The translations under genes and the position numbers were made by a program. A DNA stretch of 42,556 nt from an uncultured Pseudomonadota bacterium (lineage in GTDB: Bacteria; Pseudomonadota; Gammaproteobacteria; Ga0077536). Positions 1 to 6,437 of the stretch are shown here, one piece after another. The notes below the pieces were generated by a model. The model had not been told where the DNA came from. It ran no database searches and worked only from the letters and a program-made list of their open reading frames with translations. The stretch lies in the NCBI GenBank assembly GCA_902597385.1, contig CACJXQ010000013.1, positions 1 to 42,556 of the forward strand, written 5' to 3'. Positions within the stretch are counted from its first letter, which is position 1. Each line of letters starts with the position of its first letter.

Positions 1-305
1 ATGTGAATTATCGAATCAGCCGACCTTTTATCATCCTTACTCATATTTTGATTCTTTTATTTCCAAGCTGGGTTATTAGAAAAATTCGAGGAAAAAATGT
101 TCCTCGGGGAATGTCTGCTTGGTATGATCTTTTTGATTGGTTAGGTGGTTTCCCCTTTGAAACTTCAACAGTAAAGAATGTTTTTCAATTCTTCAATAAT
201 AGGGGGTTTGAATTGACGAACATCAACACGGTGGCAGGAAAAATGGGTTGTAATGAGTTTGTTTTTCGCAAGCCTCCAATTCTACAGGGGAGTTCAGATG
301 ATTGA
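1..305 (+). CDS. Class I SAM-dependent methyltransferase, C-terminal fragment
   Basis: The reading frame is open from the left edge and ends at TGA 303-305, so only about 100 C-terminal residues are visible. The tail has the signature seen at the end of a family of class I S-adenosylmethionine methyltransferases: a GMSAWYDLFDWLGG stretch, then FPFE, a predicted helix ending in NNRGFEL, and a final GCNEFVFRK strand. The SAM-binding glycine-rich loop lies outside the window, so substrate and activity cannot be judged. Family members often sit in cell-surface or secondary-metabolite clusters. The stop overlaps the start of the next small gene, suggesting translational coupling. The GTG at position 3 is very unlikely to be the true start. 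Confidence 0.75.
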   Translation, partial: VNYRISRPFIILTHILILLFPSWVIRKIRGKNVPRGMSAWYDLFDWLGGFPFETSTVKNVFQFFNNRGFELTNINTVAGKMGCNEFVFRKPPILQGSSDD

Positions 306-450
306 TAAATACGTGAAAACGGAGTGTGGTTTGAATAAATACTCCAAGTTGAAGGCAAAGCGAGGCGTTCTCGCTAAAGCGCGTCTTTATTGGTTCCTTT
401 TTTTTGCAACATTAAGAGACCTTCCAAAAAAACAACTAAAAAGGAAGTAG
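298..450 (+). CDS. Small basic hypothetical protein (50 aa)
   Basis: I do not recognise this protein. ATG 298 overlaps the stop of the methyltransferase (303-305) and has a good ribosome-binding site, AGGGGAG at 286-292, five bases upstream. A longer reading from 253 would lie wholly inside the upstream gene and lacks this signal. The product is strongly basic (many Lys and Arg), with one short aromatic hydrophobic patch (YWFLFFATL) near residues 33-41 that could touch a membrane. The start overlap and ribosome site are the main evidence that it is real; no function can be assigned. Confidence 0.5.
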   Translation: MIDKYVKTECGLNKYSKLKAKRGVLAKARLYWFLFFATLRDLPKKQLKRK

Positions 451-493
451 AAGTTGGTTGAAACACCATCGTCCAGAAAAAATCAAACGCTGA

Positions 494-1006
494 TCAACCT
501 TTGTAGGGCTTGAGTGGTTCTCTGAGGTTCTGTAATTTCTTCCACTTTTTTATCTGCCGGATAAAACTATTCCTTGAGGAATGAGACCTACAATTGTAGG
601 AATCTTTATCTTCGTCAAGCACTCTTGTTCGCAAAACAGAAAGATCTTTGTTGTATAAAAAGGTGAGGTCGTCTTCTTGCCAGAAAATATATTTTTTTCC
701 TGAGATATTATATTTTTCATCTACTTTTCGTTTAACCCGATACTCTTTATCGGAAGCGATAATAGATTTATTCGTTATTTGTTTATCAAGGATATATGAC
801 TTCACTCGCCCATTTTCGAGATAGTACATGAGGGGAATGAATTCGATTCCTCCTGGATCAGACGGTTCAAAACAAATTAAATACTGATTTTCTACATTTG
901 AAAAAGCTTGTTGAGGGCCAAGAAAAATGGAGAATAAAATACAGGGAAAGAGCTTTTTGTAGCCTAAATAAATTTTAATGTACTGATAAATATTGGTTAT
1001 TTTCAT
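494..1006 (-). CDS. Hypothetical exported protein
   Basis: The 170-residue product starts with a basic region (MKITNIYQYIKIYLGYKK) followed by a hydrophobic core (LFPCILFSIFLG) and a plausible signal-peptidase I site after QQAFS. That gives a secreted, probably periplasmic, protein of about 130 residues. The mature part is rich in Tyr, Lys and Asp, has two cysteines (LICFEP and YNCRSH) that could form a disulfide, and ends in a very basic tail. I recognise no domain. It is divergent from the ParB/DUF4338 gene, with about 150 bp of AT-rich shared upstream sequence. It lies in the accessory zone at the left of the window. Confidence 0.6.
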   Translation of the reverse strand: MKITNIYQYIKIYLGYKKLFPCILFSIFLGPQQAFSNVENQYLICFEPSDPGGIEFIPLMYYLENGRVKSYILDKQITNKSIIASDKEYRVKRKVDEKYNISGKKYIFWQEDDLTFLYNKDLSVLRTRVLDEDKDSYNCRSHSSRNSFIRQIKKWKKLQNLREPLKPYKG

Positions 1007-1159
1007 CGAAAAGCCATATTTTTTCTTTTGACAGTCTCTATATTCTCATTTTTCAAAAACACTAGCAATTTTATTCTTTTTGTGGCATAACGTTTCCTAC
1101 AATTAAGTATGAATCAAACTTCTTTTAGGTGTTTCGATATTACGAAGTTTTAATTGCTA

Positions 1160-2914
1160 ATGAAAATAAAGATATCAAAATTAAACGTTCATCCTGAAAA
1201 TGATCGAATTTACGATCAAAGCGATCTTGCCGATTTAGAAAAGAGCTTATTACGGCATGGTCAGATGGAGCCATTAGCTGTCACAGACGCTAATAGGATA
1301 ATATCTGGGCACAGACGTTATTCAGCAATGCGAAATATAGGATGGGAGGAATGTGAGGCCCGTCTAGTCAATCCAGAAAATGAGGTGGTATCTCTAATAG
1401 AACATAATCGATACCGTCAGAAAACTGTTTCGGATATTTTAAATGAAGCAAGGATTCTGGAAAAACAACTCCGAGAGAACGTAGGCCGAGGTCGATATGC
1501 TGCGGCTAAAAGAACGGGATACAAGAAAGGTGAGCGCATCACCATGGTTGTTGAATTATCAAAAAGGCTTGGAGTTGGCACAACCAAACTAAAACAGTTG
1601 TTTTCCATATCTAATTATCAGCCAGATCTAATAAAAAGCATAGATGCGGGACAAATTTCTGTCACACGAGCGTACGAGATAGTCAGGTTAAAACATTTAG
1701 GAAAAAAAAGTGATAAAAGTAATCAGGAGGAACAAGACGAAAACCTTAGAAAAGTGTTAAGGAACTCAGACTTAGAGCTACCAAAAATACAAGAAATAAT
1801 TAAGGAAACTTTCCCTTACTGTTTGGAATTAACAAACATTGGTTCAGAAAAAAGAACAGAATTAATTGAACACCTAGATTATCTAAACCAACTGGATAGC
1901 GAAGAGCTAATGCTAGTTCGTAAAAAAGATGAACTAGATTTTCTAAAATATTCTGAGGCAGAGATGGGAGTATGTGAAAAAATGCTGCCATCAGCGCGTG
2001 AGTTGGATGAATTTTGGAAGCACTCGAGTGCAATTGATAAGGTGGAAATGAGAGTTGTTGGAGAGAGGGGCTTTTCCAAGGCGGTATGGAACATTTGCAG
2101 AGTGGGAATGCACTCGGCCGAATTTAATAAAAGTCCAGGTCGAAGTCTTGGCGCTGTAGCCGGATTCACCAATGCACTAGGCTTTCGGATCTTGGGGTTA
2201 ATATCCCTAAATAGTGATTCTTGTAAATTGAAAACGAGAGATGAACACATTGGTTGGAACACAGTCCAAAGAGAACGGAATAGGGAATGTGTCGTGAATC
2301 TCAATGTTTGTTGCCCTAGTCAACCCTTTGGTTACAATTACTTAGGGGGGAAATTCATTTCTCTTTTCGTTAGGCATTTGATTCCCGTATGGGAAGAGAA
2401 ATATAAAACCAAAATAGTAGCAATTGTTTCGTCTAGTCTACATGACGGTTTAGGTCAATACGATGGAATGAATTATTGGAAAAAGCTGGGTTCTTCTAGT
2501 GGGCGGATGTTGATAAAACCTTTGCGACAAGAGTGGCAATTCTGGAGAACTTGGTATCGTCAAAACTATCGGCAACTTTATGAGAAAAGTGTTTCTCAAA
2601 CCTCTCCAGTACAATCAAGTTTGGCTACTATTTTTAAAATACTTGGTATAAACGCTAGACAGTATTTTCATAATCATCAAAGGAAAATATATCTAATGCC
2701 GCTCTATTCCAATTACAAGGAATTTCTAACTGACTTGATCACTCCTGCAGAGCTTAAATCTACGGGGGAGGACTGGTATGCGTGGTGGAGGGAAAAGTCT
2801 GTGATTCGAAAAGAAAAGTTAGAGTCAAACGGAAATTTACAACAGGAAAGACTATTTTATTCTTCCATTACGGATCTAGAACTTGGGTCTTGGTTGGATG
2901 TCCGTGGGGTTTAA
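1160..2914 (+). CDS. ParB-like N-terminal domain fused to DruA-type DUF4338 domain
   Basis: A 584-residue protein. Residues about 1-95 look like a ParB/Srx fold: the conserved ISGHRRYSAMR motif at 48-58 corresponds to the ParB GxRRxxA box, followed by an EHNRYR segment. Residues about 130-175 resemble the helix-turn-helix after it (LSKRLGVGTTKLKQL). A charged linker (about 180-260) leads to a C-terminal region matching the DUF4338 family, the domain of DruA from the Druantia anti-phage system: RDEHIGW near 361, QPFGYNYLGGK near 388 and a WKKLGSSSGR segment near 445. About 130 further residues are unassigned. ATG 1160 is preferred over TTG 1154, but neither has a clear ribosome site. The DNA looks AT-richer than the core genes. 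Both domain calls come from motif recognition; the fused function is unknown. It could be a defence, phage-derived or partition-like DNA-binding protein. Confidence 0.75.
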   Translation: MKIKISKLNVHPENDRIYDQSDLADLEKSLLRHGQMEPLAVTDANRIISGHRRYSAMRNIGWEECEARLVNPENEVVSLIEHNRYRQKTVSDILNEARILEKQLRENVGRGRYAAAKRTGYKKGERITMVVELSKRLGVGTTKLKQLFSISNYQPDLIKSIDAGQISVTRAYEIVRLKHLGKKSDKSNQEEQDENLRKVLRNSDLELPKIQEIIKETFPYCLELTNIGSEKRTELIEHLDYLNQLDSEELMLVRKKDELDFLKYSEAEMGVCEKMLPSARELDEFWKHSSAIDKVEMRVVGERGFSKAVWNICRVGMHSAEFNKSPGRSLGAVAGFTNALGFRILGLISLNSDSCKLKTRDEHIGWNTVQRERNRECVVNLNVCCPSQPFGYNYLGGKFISLFVRHLIPVWEEKYKTKIVAIVSSSLHDGLGQYDGMNYWKKLGSSSGRMLIKPLRQEWQFWRTWYRQNYRQLYEKSVSQTSPVQSSLATIFKILGINARQYFHNHQRKIYLMPLYSNYKEFLTDLITPAELKSTGEDWYAWWREKSVIRKEKLESNGNLQQERLFYSSITDLELGSWLDVRGV

Positions 2915-2942
2915 ACAGAAATAGGAATAAGCATAACAATAG

Positions 2943-3056
2943 ATGAATATCGGGATTCTATTATTAATTTTGACTTTGGTCGTAATGTTTGTGGGTCTGC
3001 TCATTTTTGCGATTGTTAAAGTTGCGGAAATCGAGAGTCTGTTAAATAGCGACTAG
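2943..3056 (+). CDS. Tiny predicted single-pass membrane protein (37 aa)
   Basis: The frame runs from ATG 2943 to TAG 3054-3056. The product is almost one continuous transmembrane helix (MNIGILLLILTLVVMFVGLL and onward to about residue 26) followed by a short charged tail ending ESLLNSD. No strong ribosome-binding site is visible. The helix-plus-tail design resembles many small membrane proteins, but I recognise no family. It sits 28 bp after the ParB/DUF4338 gene on the same strand and could be cotranscribed with it. The hydrophobic composition makes it more than a random frame, but the evidence is modest. Confidence 0.4.
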   Translation: MNIGILLLILTLVVMFVGLLIFAIVKVAEIESLLNSD

Positions 3057-3093
3057 GATGGCTGGAAAAATATAAAATGATGGAGGTGGACAA

Positions 3094-3285
3094 GTGGAAT
3101 ATTTAGTTTTAGTAACTTTTCTTATCACCTGGATTTCGGCTTGGAGAATATTTCGAAGAAAGTATAGATGGAAGGTTTTTATTGAACAAAGTCCAAATTT
3201 GAACGGGAAAATAGAGGTTCTTTGTGATGGTTTGCCTAATCAAGGGGTACGTATAAGAATTAAAGATAAATTAGGTGTAACCTAG
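3094..3285 (+). CDS. Small hypothetical membrane-anchored protein (63 aa)
   Basis: GTG 3094 is preceded by a strong ribosome site (GGAGGT at 3081-3086) at seven bases, which supports the start. The product has one N-terminal transmembrane helix (MEYLVLVTFLITWISAW), a basic stop-transfer patch (RIFRRKYRWK) and about 35 residues that may form a small soluble domain, probably cytoplasmic by the positive-inside rule. I recognise no family. It is downstream of the 37-residue membrane protein on the same strand and convergent with the exported protein at 3302-3547. Confidence 0.55.
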   Translation: MEYLVLVTFLITWISAWRIFRRKYRWKVFIEQSPNLNGKIEVLCDGLPNQGVRIRIKDKLGVT

Positions 3286-3301
3286 GGAACACGTATTAGT
3301 T

Positions 3302-3547
3302 TTAATTCACGTCACATTTTGCGGGCATTGGAAGACCGTCTTGGTCTTCGTAAAATTGGATAAAAGATGATCCGCTTATTAAGAATTTGTATCCATCAAC
3401 ACAAAAGGTTCTGACGGTCACGACTTCTTTTCCGACAAATTTGTTTCTTCCTTTCATCCTATATTCCTTAATGATATTGGCCCCCTCTTGCGCTGCTAAT
3501 TCAAGAGTGAATAAAGTGAGGAAAATCCAAACGATTCCTTTTCTCAT
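3302..3547 (-). CDS. Hypothetical exported protein (81 aa)
   Basis: The start ATG (3545-3547) has an excellent ribosome site on the minus strand, GGAGGT about six bases upstream. The first about 20 residues form a signal peptide: MRKG, a hydrophobic core IVWIFLTLFTLELA, then AAQ as the likely cleavage site. The mature part is about 60 residues, basic in its first half, with two cysteines (TFCVDG and AKCDVN) that could pair in the periplasm. The pattern VDGYKFLISGSSFIQFYED looks like a small beta-rich periplasmic domain, but I cannot name a family. It is convergent with the small membrane protein to its left. Confidence 0.6.
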   Translation of the reverse strand: MRKGIVWIFLTLFTLELAAQEGANIIKEYRMKGRNKFVGKEVVTVRTFCVDGYKFLISGSSFIQFYEDQDGLPMPAKCDVN

Positions 3548-3852
3548 TACAGACCTCCAAAGTCTTTAAATTATCGGTGATATATAGTTCACCTTACTTC
3601 ATGTCTTAGTCATTGTTCAATAACAAAAAATCACCGAGAGAAAAATGCAGAGTAATCATGCTTCGTTGGTGTCAACTGCTGATTTAAGGCTGTGGTTTGT
3701 CTCTCTTTTGTTAAGAGAAATTCACTGGAAAACAAAATATCATCGCTGTTTTATATCTACAAAGCCTTTCAAAAGCGCTATAATAAAGTATCACTTCAAG
3801 TAACTGTGTCTAAGCTAGGTCTTTTAAAATTTTATCCAATGTAAGGTGTCGT
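3548..3852. other. Intergenic stretch of about 300 bp with one weak 52-codon frame
   Basis: No confident gene is visible. A frame from ATG 3645 to TAA 3801-3803 would give a 52-residue basic peptide beginning MQSNHASLVSTADLRLW, with a purine-rich stretch (GAGAGAAAA) upstream, but composition and context do not convincingly support it. The rest is AT-rich sequence that should hold the promoters of the exported protein (minus) and the DUF6787-like gene (plus). Confidence 0.3.
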
Positions 3853-4158
3853 GTGTCTTTACGAACAAAAGTATTTCGAAAGTTGCGAATAAATAGTGGT
3901 AGGCAGTTCTTGATGGTGAATTTAGTGTTCGCCGTCACTGGAACCCTGTCAGTCCTATGCTCAGGACATCTTCTTTTATATTTAGGAATCGATTCAGTGA
4001 CCATGGGAACTTTTTTTTACTGGTTATCTCGAATCTTTACATTGTTCCTATGTTATCAGTGCTTATTGATCGTAGTAGCGATCCCGTTTGGACAATTCAG
4101 ATACTTTTGGCATCTCCAAAAGAAAATGTTGAGACGTCTGGGCCTCAATCTTGATTGA
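3853..4158 (+). CDS. DUF6787-like membrane protein (101 aa)
   Basis: The product resembles a family of short membrane proteins known as DUF6787: a basic start (SLRTKVFRKLRI), a first hydrophobic segment FLMVNLVFAVTGTLSVL, a second around WLSRIFTLFLCYQCLLIVVAIPF, then the characteristic ending FGQFRYFWHLQKKMLRRLG. Two transmembrane segments and a basic cytoplasmic C-terminus are predicted. No biochemical role is known to me. The start is taken as GTG 3853, with AAGG at 3843-3846 as a weak ribosome site; starts inside the gene would remove the conserved N-terminal part. The family call rests on memory of its pattern, not a search. Confidence 0.6.
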   Translation: MSLRTKVFRKLRINSGRQFLMVNLVFAVTGTLSVLCSGHLLLYLGIDSVTMGTFFYWLSRIFTLFLCYQCLLIVVAIPFGQFRYFWHLQKKMLRRLGLNLD

Positions 4159-4206
4159 GCTGAAAGTGGGCGTGATAGGAAAATAGGGCAACTTAGCTAG
4201 TCAGTA

Positions 4207-4449
4207 ATGAAATGGTGTGTGTATATTTTAGAGTGTGCCGATGGAAGTTTATATACAGGTATAACTAATGATATTAAGCGTAGACTTGAACAACATGGAA
4301 AAGGAGTTGGGGCGAGGTACACCAGAGGAAGGTTACCTGTGACACTTCTGTATTCAGAAAAATATATTGATCGAGCCAGTGCAGCAAGACGGGAGGCCCA
4401 AATAAAAAAGCTCTCTAGACTGGAAAAAATTGGCCTTACTCAAGCCTAA
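4207..4449 (+). CDS. GIY-YIG nuclease superfamily protein (YhbQ/UPF0213 type)
   Basis: An 80-residue single-domain GIY-YIG protein. The family signature is visible as WCVYILECADGSLYTGIT, followed by the conserved NDIKRRLEQH helix whose Arg is part of the active site. The REAQIKKLSR helix carries the Glu expected as metal ligand. Length equals the stand-alone UPF0213/YhbQ family. Members are predicted structure-selective DNA endonucleases, but the physiological role of this subfamily is poorly defined. ATG 4207 follows the DUF6787-like gene by 48 bp; the ribosome site is weak. Confidence 0.9.
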   Translation: MKWCVYILECADGSLYTGITNDIKRRLEQHGKGVGARYTRGRLPVTLLYSEKYIDRASAARREAQIKKLSRLEKIGLTQA

Positions 4450-4607
4450 GGAGTTACGCCAGTTAAGAAAAATTGTAGGTTGAATATTTCATCTTTGTCA
4501 GGCTTGGCTTTTCTAAAAAATCCTAGCTAAATCAAACTGGACGGGTGATGATTAGTCCTGTAGATTTAATATGTCTTTGTAACCGATATAGAATAAGGAG
4601 AATTAGG

Positions 4608-4889
4608 ATGGCAGCATACGTTGTTGTGCACGCAAGAAAAAAAAATGATGGAAAATATGATGAATACGCAGCAGTTGCTGGCCCTAGCATATTGGCAAAT
4701 GGAGGAGAAATCGTTGTCCGCGGTCCGGCGAAAGTTTTAGCGGGAGAATCTGAGCACCCGATGATGGTTATAGCAAAGTTCCCGAATAAAGAGGATGCTG
4801 AAAAATGGTACAATTCTTCGGAGTATCAAGCAATCATCCCCACTCGTGAGGAAGCTATGGATTCGGTTTTTTTCCTGGGGGGTGATTAA
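4608..4889 (+). CDS. DUF1330 family protein
   Basis: A 93-residue protein of the DUF1330 family (ferredoxin-like dimeric alpha/beta barrel fold). Conserved pieces are the opening AAYVVVHARKKNDGKYDEYA, the GGEIVVRG strand in the middle, and the C-terminal FPNKEDAEKWYNSSEYQ helix, in which a Trp/Tyr pair precedes the SxEYQ motif. ATG 4608 is preferred to an in-frame ATG at 4545, because AAGGAG lies about eight bases upstream of 4608 and the extra 21 residues are not family-like. The biochemical role is unknown. It is convergent with the CoA-ester lyase gene, 21 bp away. Confidence 0.85.
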   Translation: MAAYVVVHARKKNDGKYDEYAAVAGPSILANGGEIVVRGPAKVLAGESEHPMMVIAKFPNKEDAEKWYNSSEYQAIIPTREEAMDSVFFLGGD

Positions 4890-4910
4890 CTGTTTCGTGG
4901 TGTTAGACAG

Positions 4911-5765
4911 CTAACTCTCTTGATTCATAAAAGCTAGTTTTCTTTCCATCTCCCGTAAGACTGGTTTCTCTATTAGTTTGCCGTCTAATACTACTAGTCC
5001 ACTCTCAGCTTTTTTAAATTCCTCTATTACTCTTACTGCATACGCTATTTCTTCAGGAGAAGGAGTGAAAATAGAGTTTATAACGGGAATTTGTTTTGGA
5101 TGGATAGCACCCTTCCCTGAAAACCCTAGCTCTTTTGCTAGGGTGGCCTGTTCTAGTAAACGATTCTCGTCATTAAGGTCTAAGAATGGTACGTCCAAAG
5201 AATCTATGTTGGCTGCAGCCGCTGCGTGGACTAATTTTGATCTGGCGTATAACAGAGAGTCCCAAGTGCCACTGCAGCGAAGATCTGCCGCCATGTCTAC
5301 CCCACCAAAGAATAACGCAGTTATATTAGGACTTGATTGAGCTATCTCAAAGCAGGCCTCCAGCCCTTTGTTGGTTTCGATAATTACCTGCAGATTGATC
5401 TGCTGATTACTTTCTAGAAAAAGATCATCTATTATTTTCACTTCATCTTCAGACTCTACCTTTGGAAGCATAATGGTAAGGGGAGGGGGCGTATCCAAAA
5501 AAGCTATAAGATCATCAAGCCCAAATCTAGTCCTGAGAGAATTCACACGTACTACTAGCTCGCAAGATTCTCTTACGGGTGCACTTTTGAGAAGTTTTAC
5601 TACGTTTTGGCGTGCCTTATTTTTTTCATCAGGGGCTACTCCGTCCTCTAGTTCTAGACAAACTATATCGGCACCGCTTTTCAAAGCTTTTGAGAGAAGT
5701 TCTGGCCTGGTTCCCGGAGTGAAAATAAAGCTTCTCCTCGACTGAAAATCTCTTCCTTCTATCAT
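4911..5765 (-). CDS. HpcH/HpaI-fold CoA-ester lyase (CitE / malyl-CoA lyase-like)
   Basis: A 284-residue TIM-barrel protein of the CitE/malyl-CoA lyase group, which cleaves or forms C-C bonds in beta-hydroxyacyl-CoA esters such as malyl-CoA or citramalyl-CoA using Mg2+. The family pattern is complete: RRSFIFTPGTRPELLSKAL at the start, LELEDGVAPDEK (metal/CoA region), VVRVNS, IMLPKVES, VIIETNKGL with the metal-binding Glu, FFGGVDMAADL with the metal-binding Asp, and GFSGKGAIHPKQI near the C-terminus. Length is typical for stand-alone lyases rather than citrate lyase complexes, and no citrate lyase alpha or gamma subunit is nearby. The exact substrate cannot be read from sequence. It is divergent from the pseudoazurin gene. 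Confidence 0.88.
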   Translation of the reverse strand: MIEGRDFQSRRSFIFTPGTRPELLSKALKSGADIVCLELEDGVAPDEKNKARQNVVKLLKSAPVRESCELVVRVNSLRTRFGLDDLIAFLDTPPPLTIMLPKVESEDEVKIIDDLFLESNQQINLQVIIETNKGLEACFEIAQSSPNITALFFGGVDMAADLRCSGTWDSLLYARSKLVHAAAAANIDSLDVPFLDLNDENRLLEQATLAKELGFSGKGAIHPKQIPVINSIFTPSPEEIAYAVRVIEEFKKAESGLVVLDGKLIEKPVLREMERKLAFMNQES

Positions 5766-5873
5766 CTAGAGTGTCCTAAATTAAATTTTACGTATGGAAC
5801 TACTATGCGTAATACCAAAAGACGTGAGTTCGTTAAATACTAATAAAGAGGTATCCAAAAAACAAACTAAAAA

Positions 5874-5903
5874 TTGACAATTTCAACTCTTTAGTAGGAT
5901 AAA
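5874..5903 (+). promoter_or_regulatory. Candidate sigma70 promoter for the pseudoazurin gene
   Basis: A perfect -35 hexamer TTGACA lies at 5874-5879, and GATAAA at 5898-5903 could be the -10 after an 18-bp spacer (four of six consensus bases). The start codon at 5925 follows closely. The -35 is convincing; the -10 is weak. Confidence 0.4.
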
Positions 5904-5924
5904 AAGGATAAAATTAGGGTTATA

Positions 5925-6437
5925 ATGTCGAATAAAACTTCTGTCAAATATATTAAATTTGGGCTAATAGGCATGTTAAAAAATTCTCTTTTTAAGCTGA
6001 TATTTCTTTTTTTTCTTTCTACTGAAACATTCTCTAGTGAGCACGTAGTTAAAGGGGTCGGTATGGAATGGAAACCTTCTGTTACGTTTGCCAAAATAGG
6101 CGATCGGATAAAATTTACTGGGATGATTGGTCATGATAGTGAATCTATTGAGAACATGCTTCCGTCTGGAGCCCAAAATTGGAAGTCGAAAATGGGGGAG
6201 GAAGGTTTTACAGTAACCTTGGATAAAGAGGGTCTGTATATTTACAAATGTAATCCTCATGTTGCTGTCGGTATGTTTGGGGCTATAGTAGTGGGAGAAC
6301 AAACACGCATTCCGAATAATTTTGATAACGTGACGGAAAACTTAACTAAGGTACGAATAGGTAAGAACGCAGTTAAAAAACTCCTCACTAAGGTCGAGCG
6401 TGCGGTAAAATCGAAATTGGCCCACTCTCCGAGTTAA
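5925..6437 (+). CDS. Pseudoazurin (type I blue-copper electron carrier)
   Basis: A periplasmic cupredoxin. After a signal peptide (hydrophobic core LFKLIFLFFLSTETFS, residues about 22-37), the mature protein has the pseudoazurin pattern: GMEWKPSVTFAKIGD, His70 in MIGHDSES, and the C-terminal copper loop CNPHVAVGM with Cys109, His112 and Met117 in the canonical C-x2-H-x4-M spacing. The two C-terminal helices typical of pseudoazurins are present and basic. The start could be ATG 5925 or ATG 5973 (MLKNSLFK), the latter giving a more usual signal length. In known bacteria pseudoazurin carries electrons to copper nitrite reductase, N2O reductase or cytochrome peroxidases; none is in this window, so the partner is unknown. 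Its stop overlaps that of the formate dehydrogenase gene by 4 bp, tail to tail. Confidence 0.9.
   Translation: MSNKTSVKYIKFGLIGMLKNSLFKLIFLFFLSTETFSSEHVVKGVGMEWKPSVTFAKIGDRIKFTGMIGHDSESIENMLPSGAQNWKSKMGEEGFTVTLDKEGLYIYKCNPHVAVGMFGAIVVGEQTRIPNNFDNVTENLTKVRIGKNAVKKLLTKVERAVKSKLAHSPS

Noticed and set aside
1879-2304. Minus-strand 141-codon frame inside the ParB/DUF4338 gene
   Set aside because: It is wholly antisense to a gene with recognisable domains, has no domain of its own, and no ribosome site.
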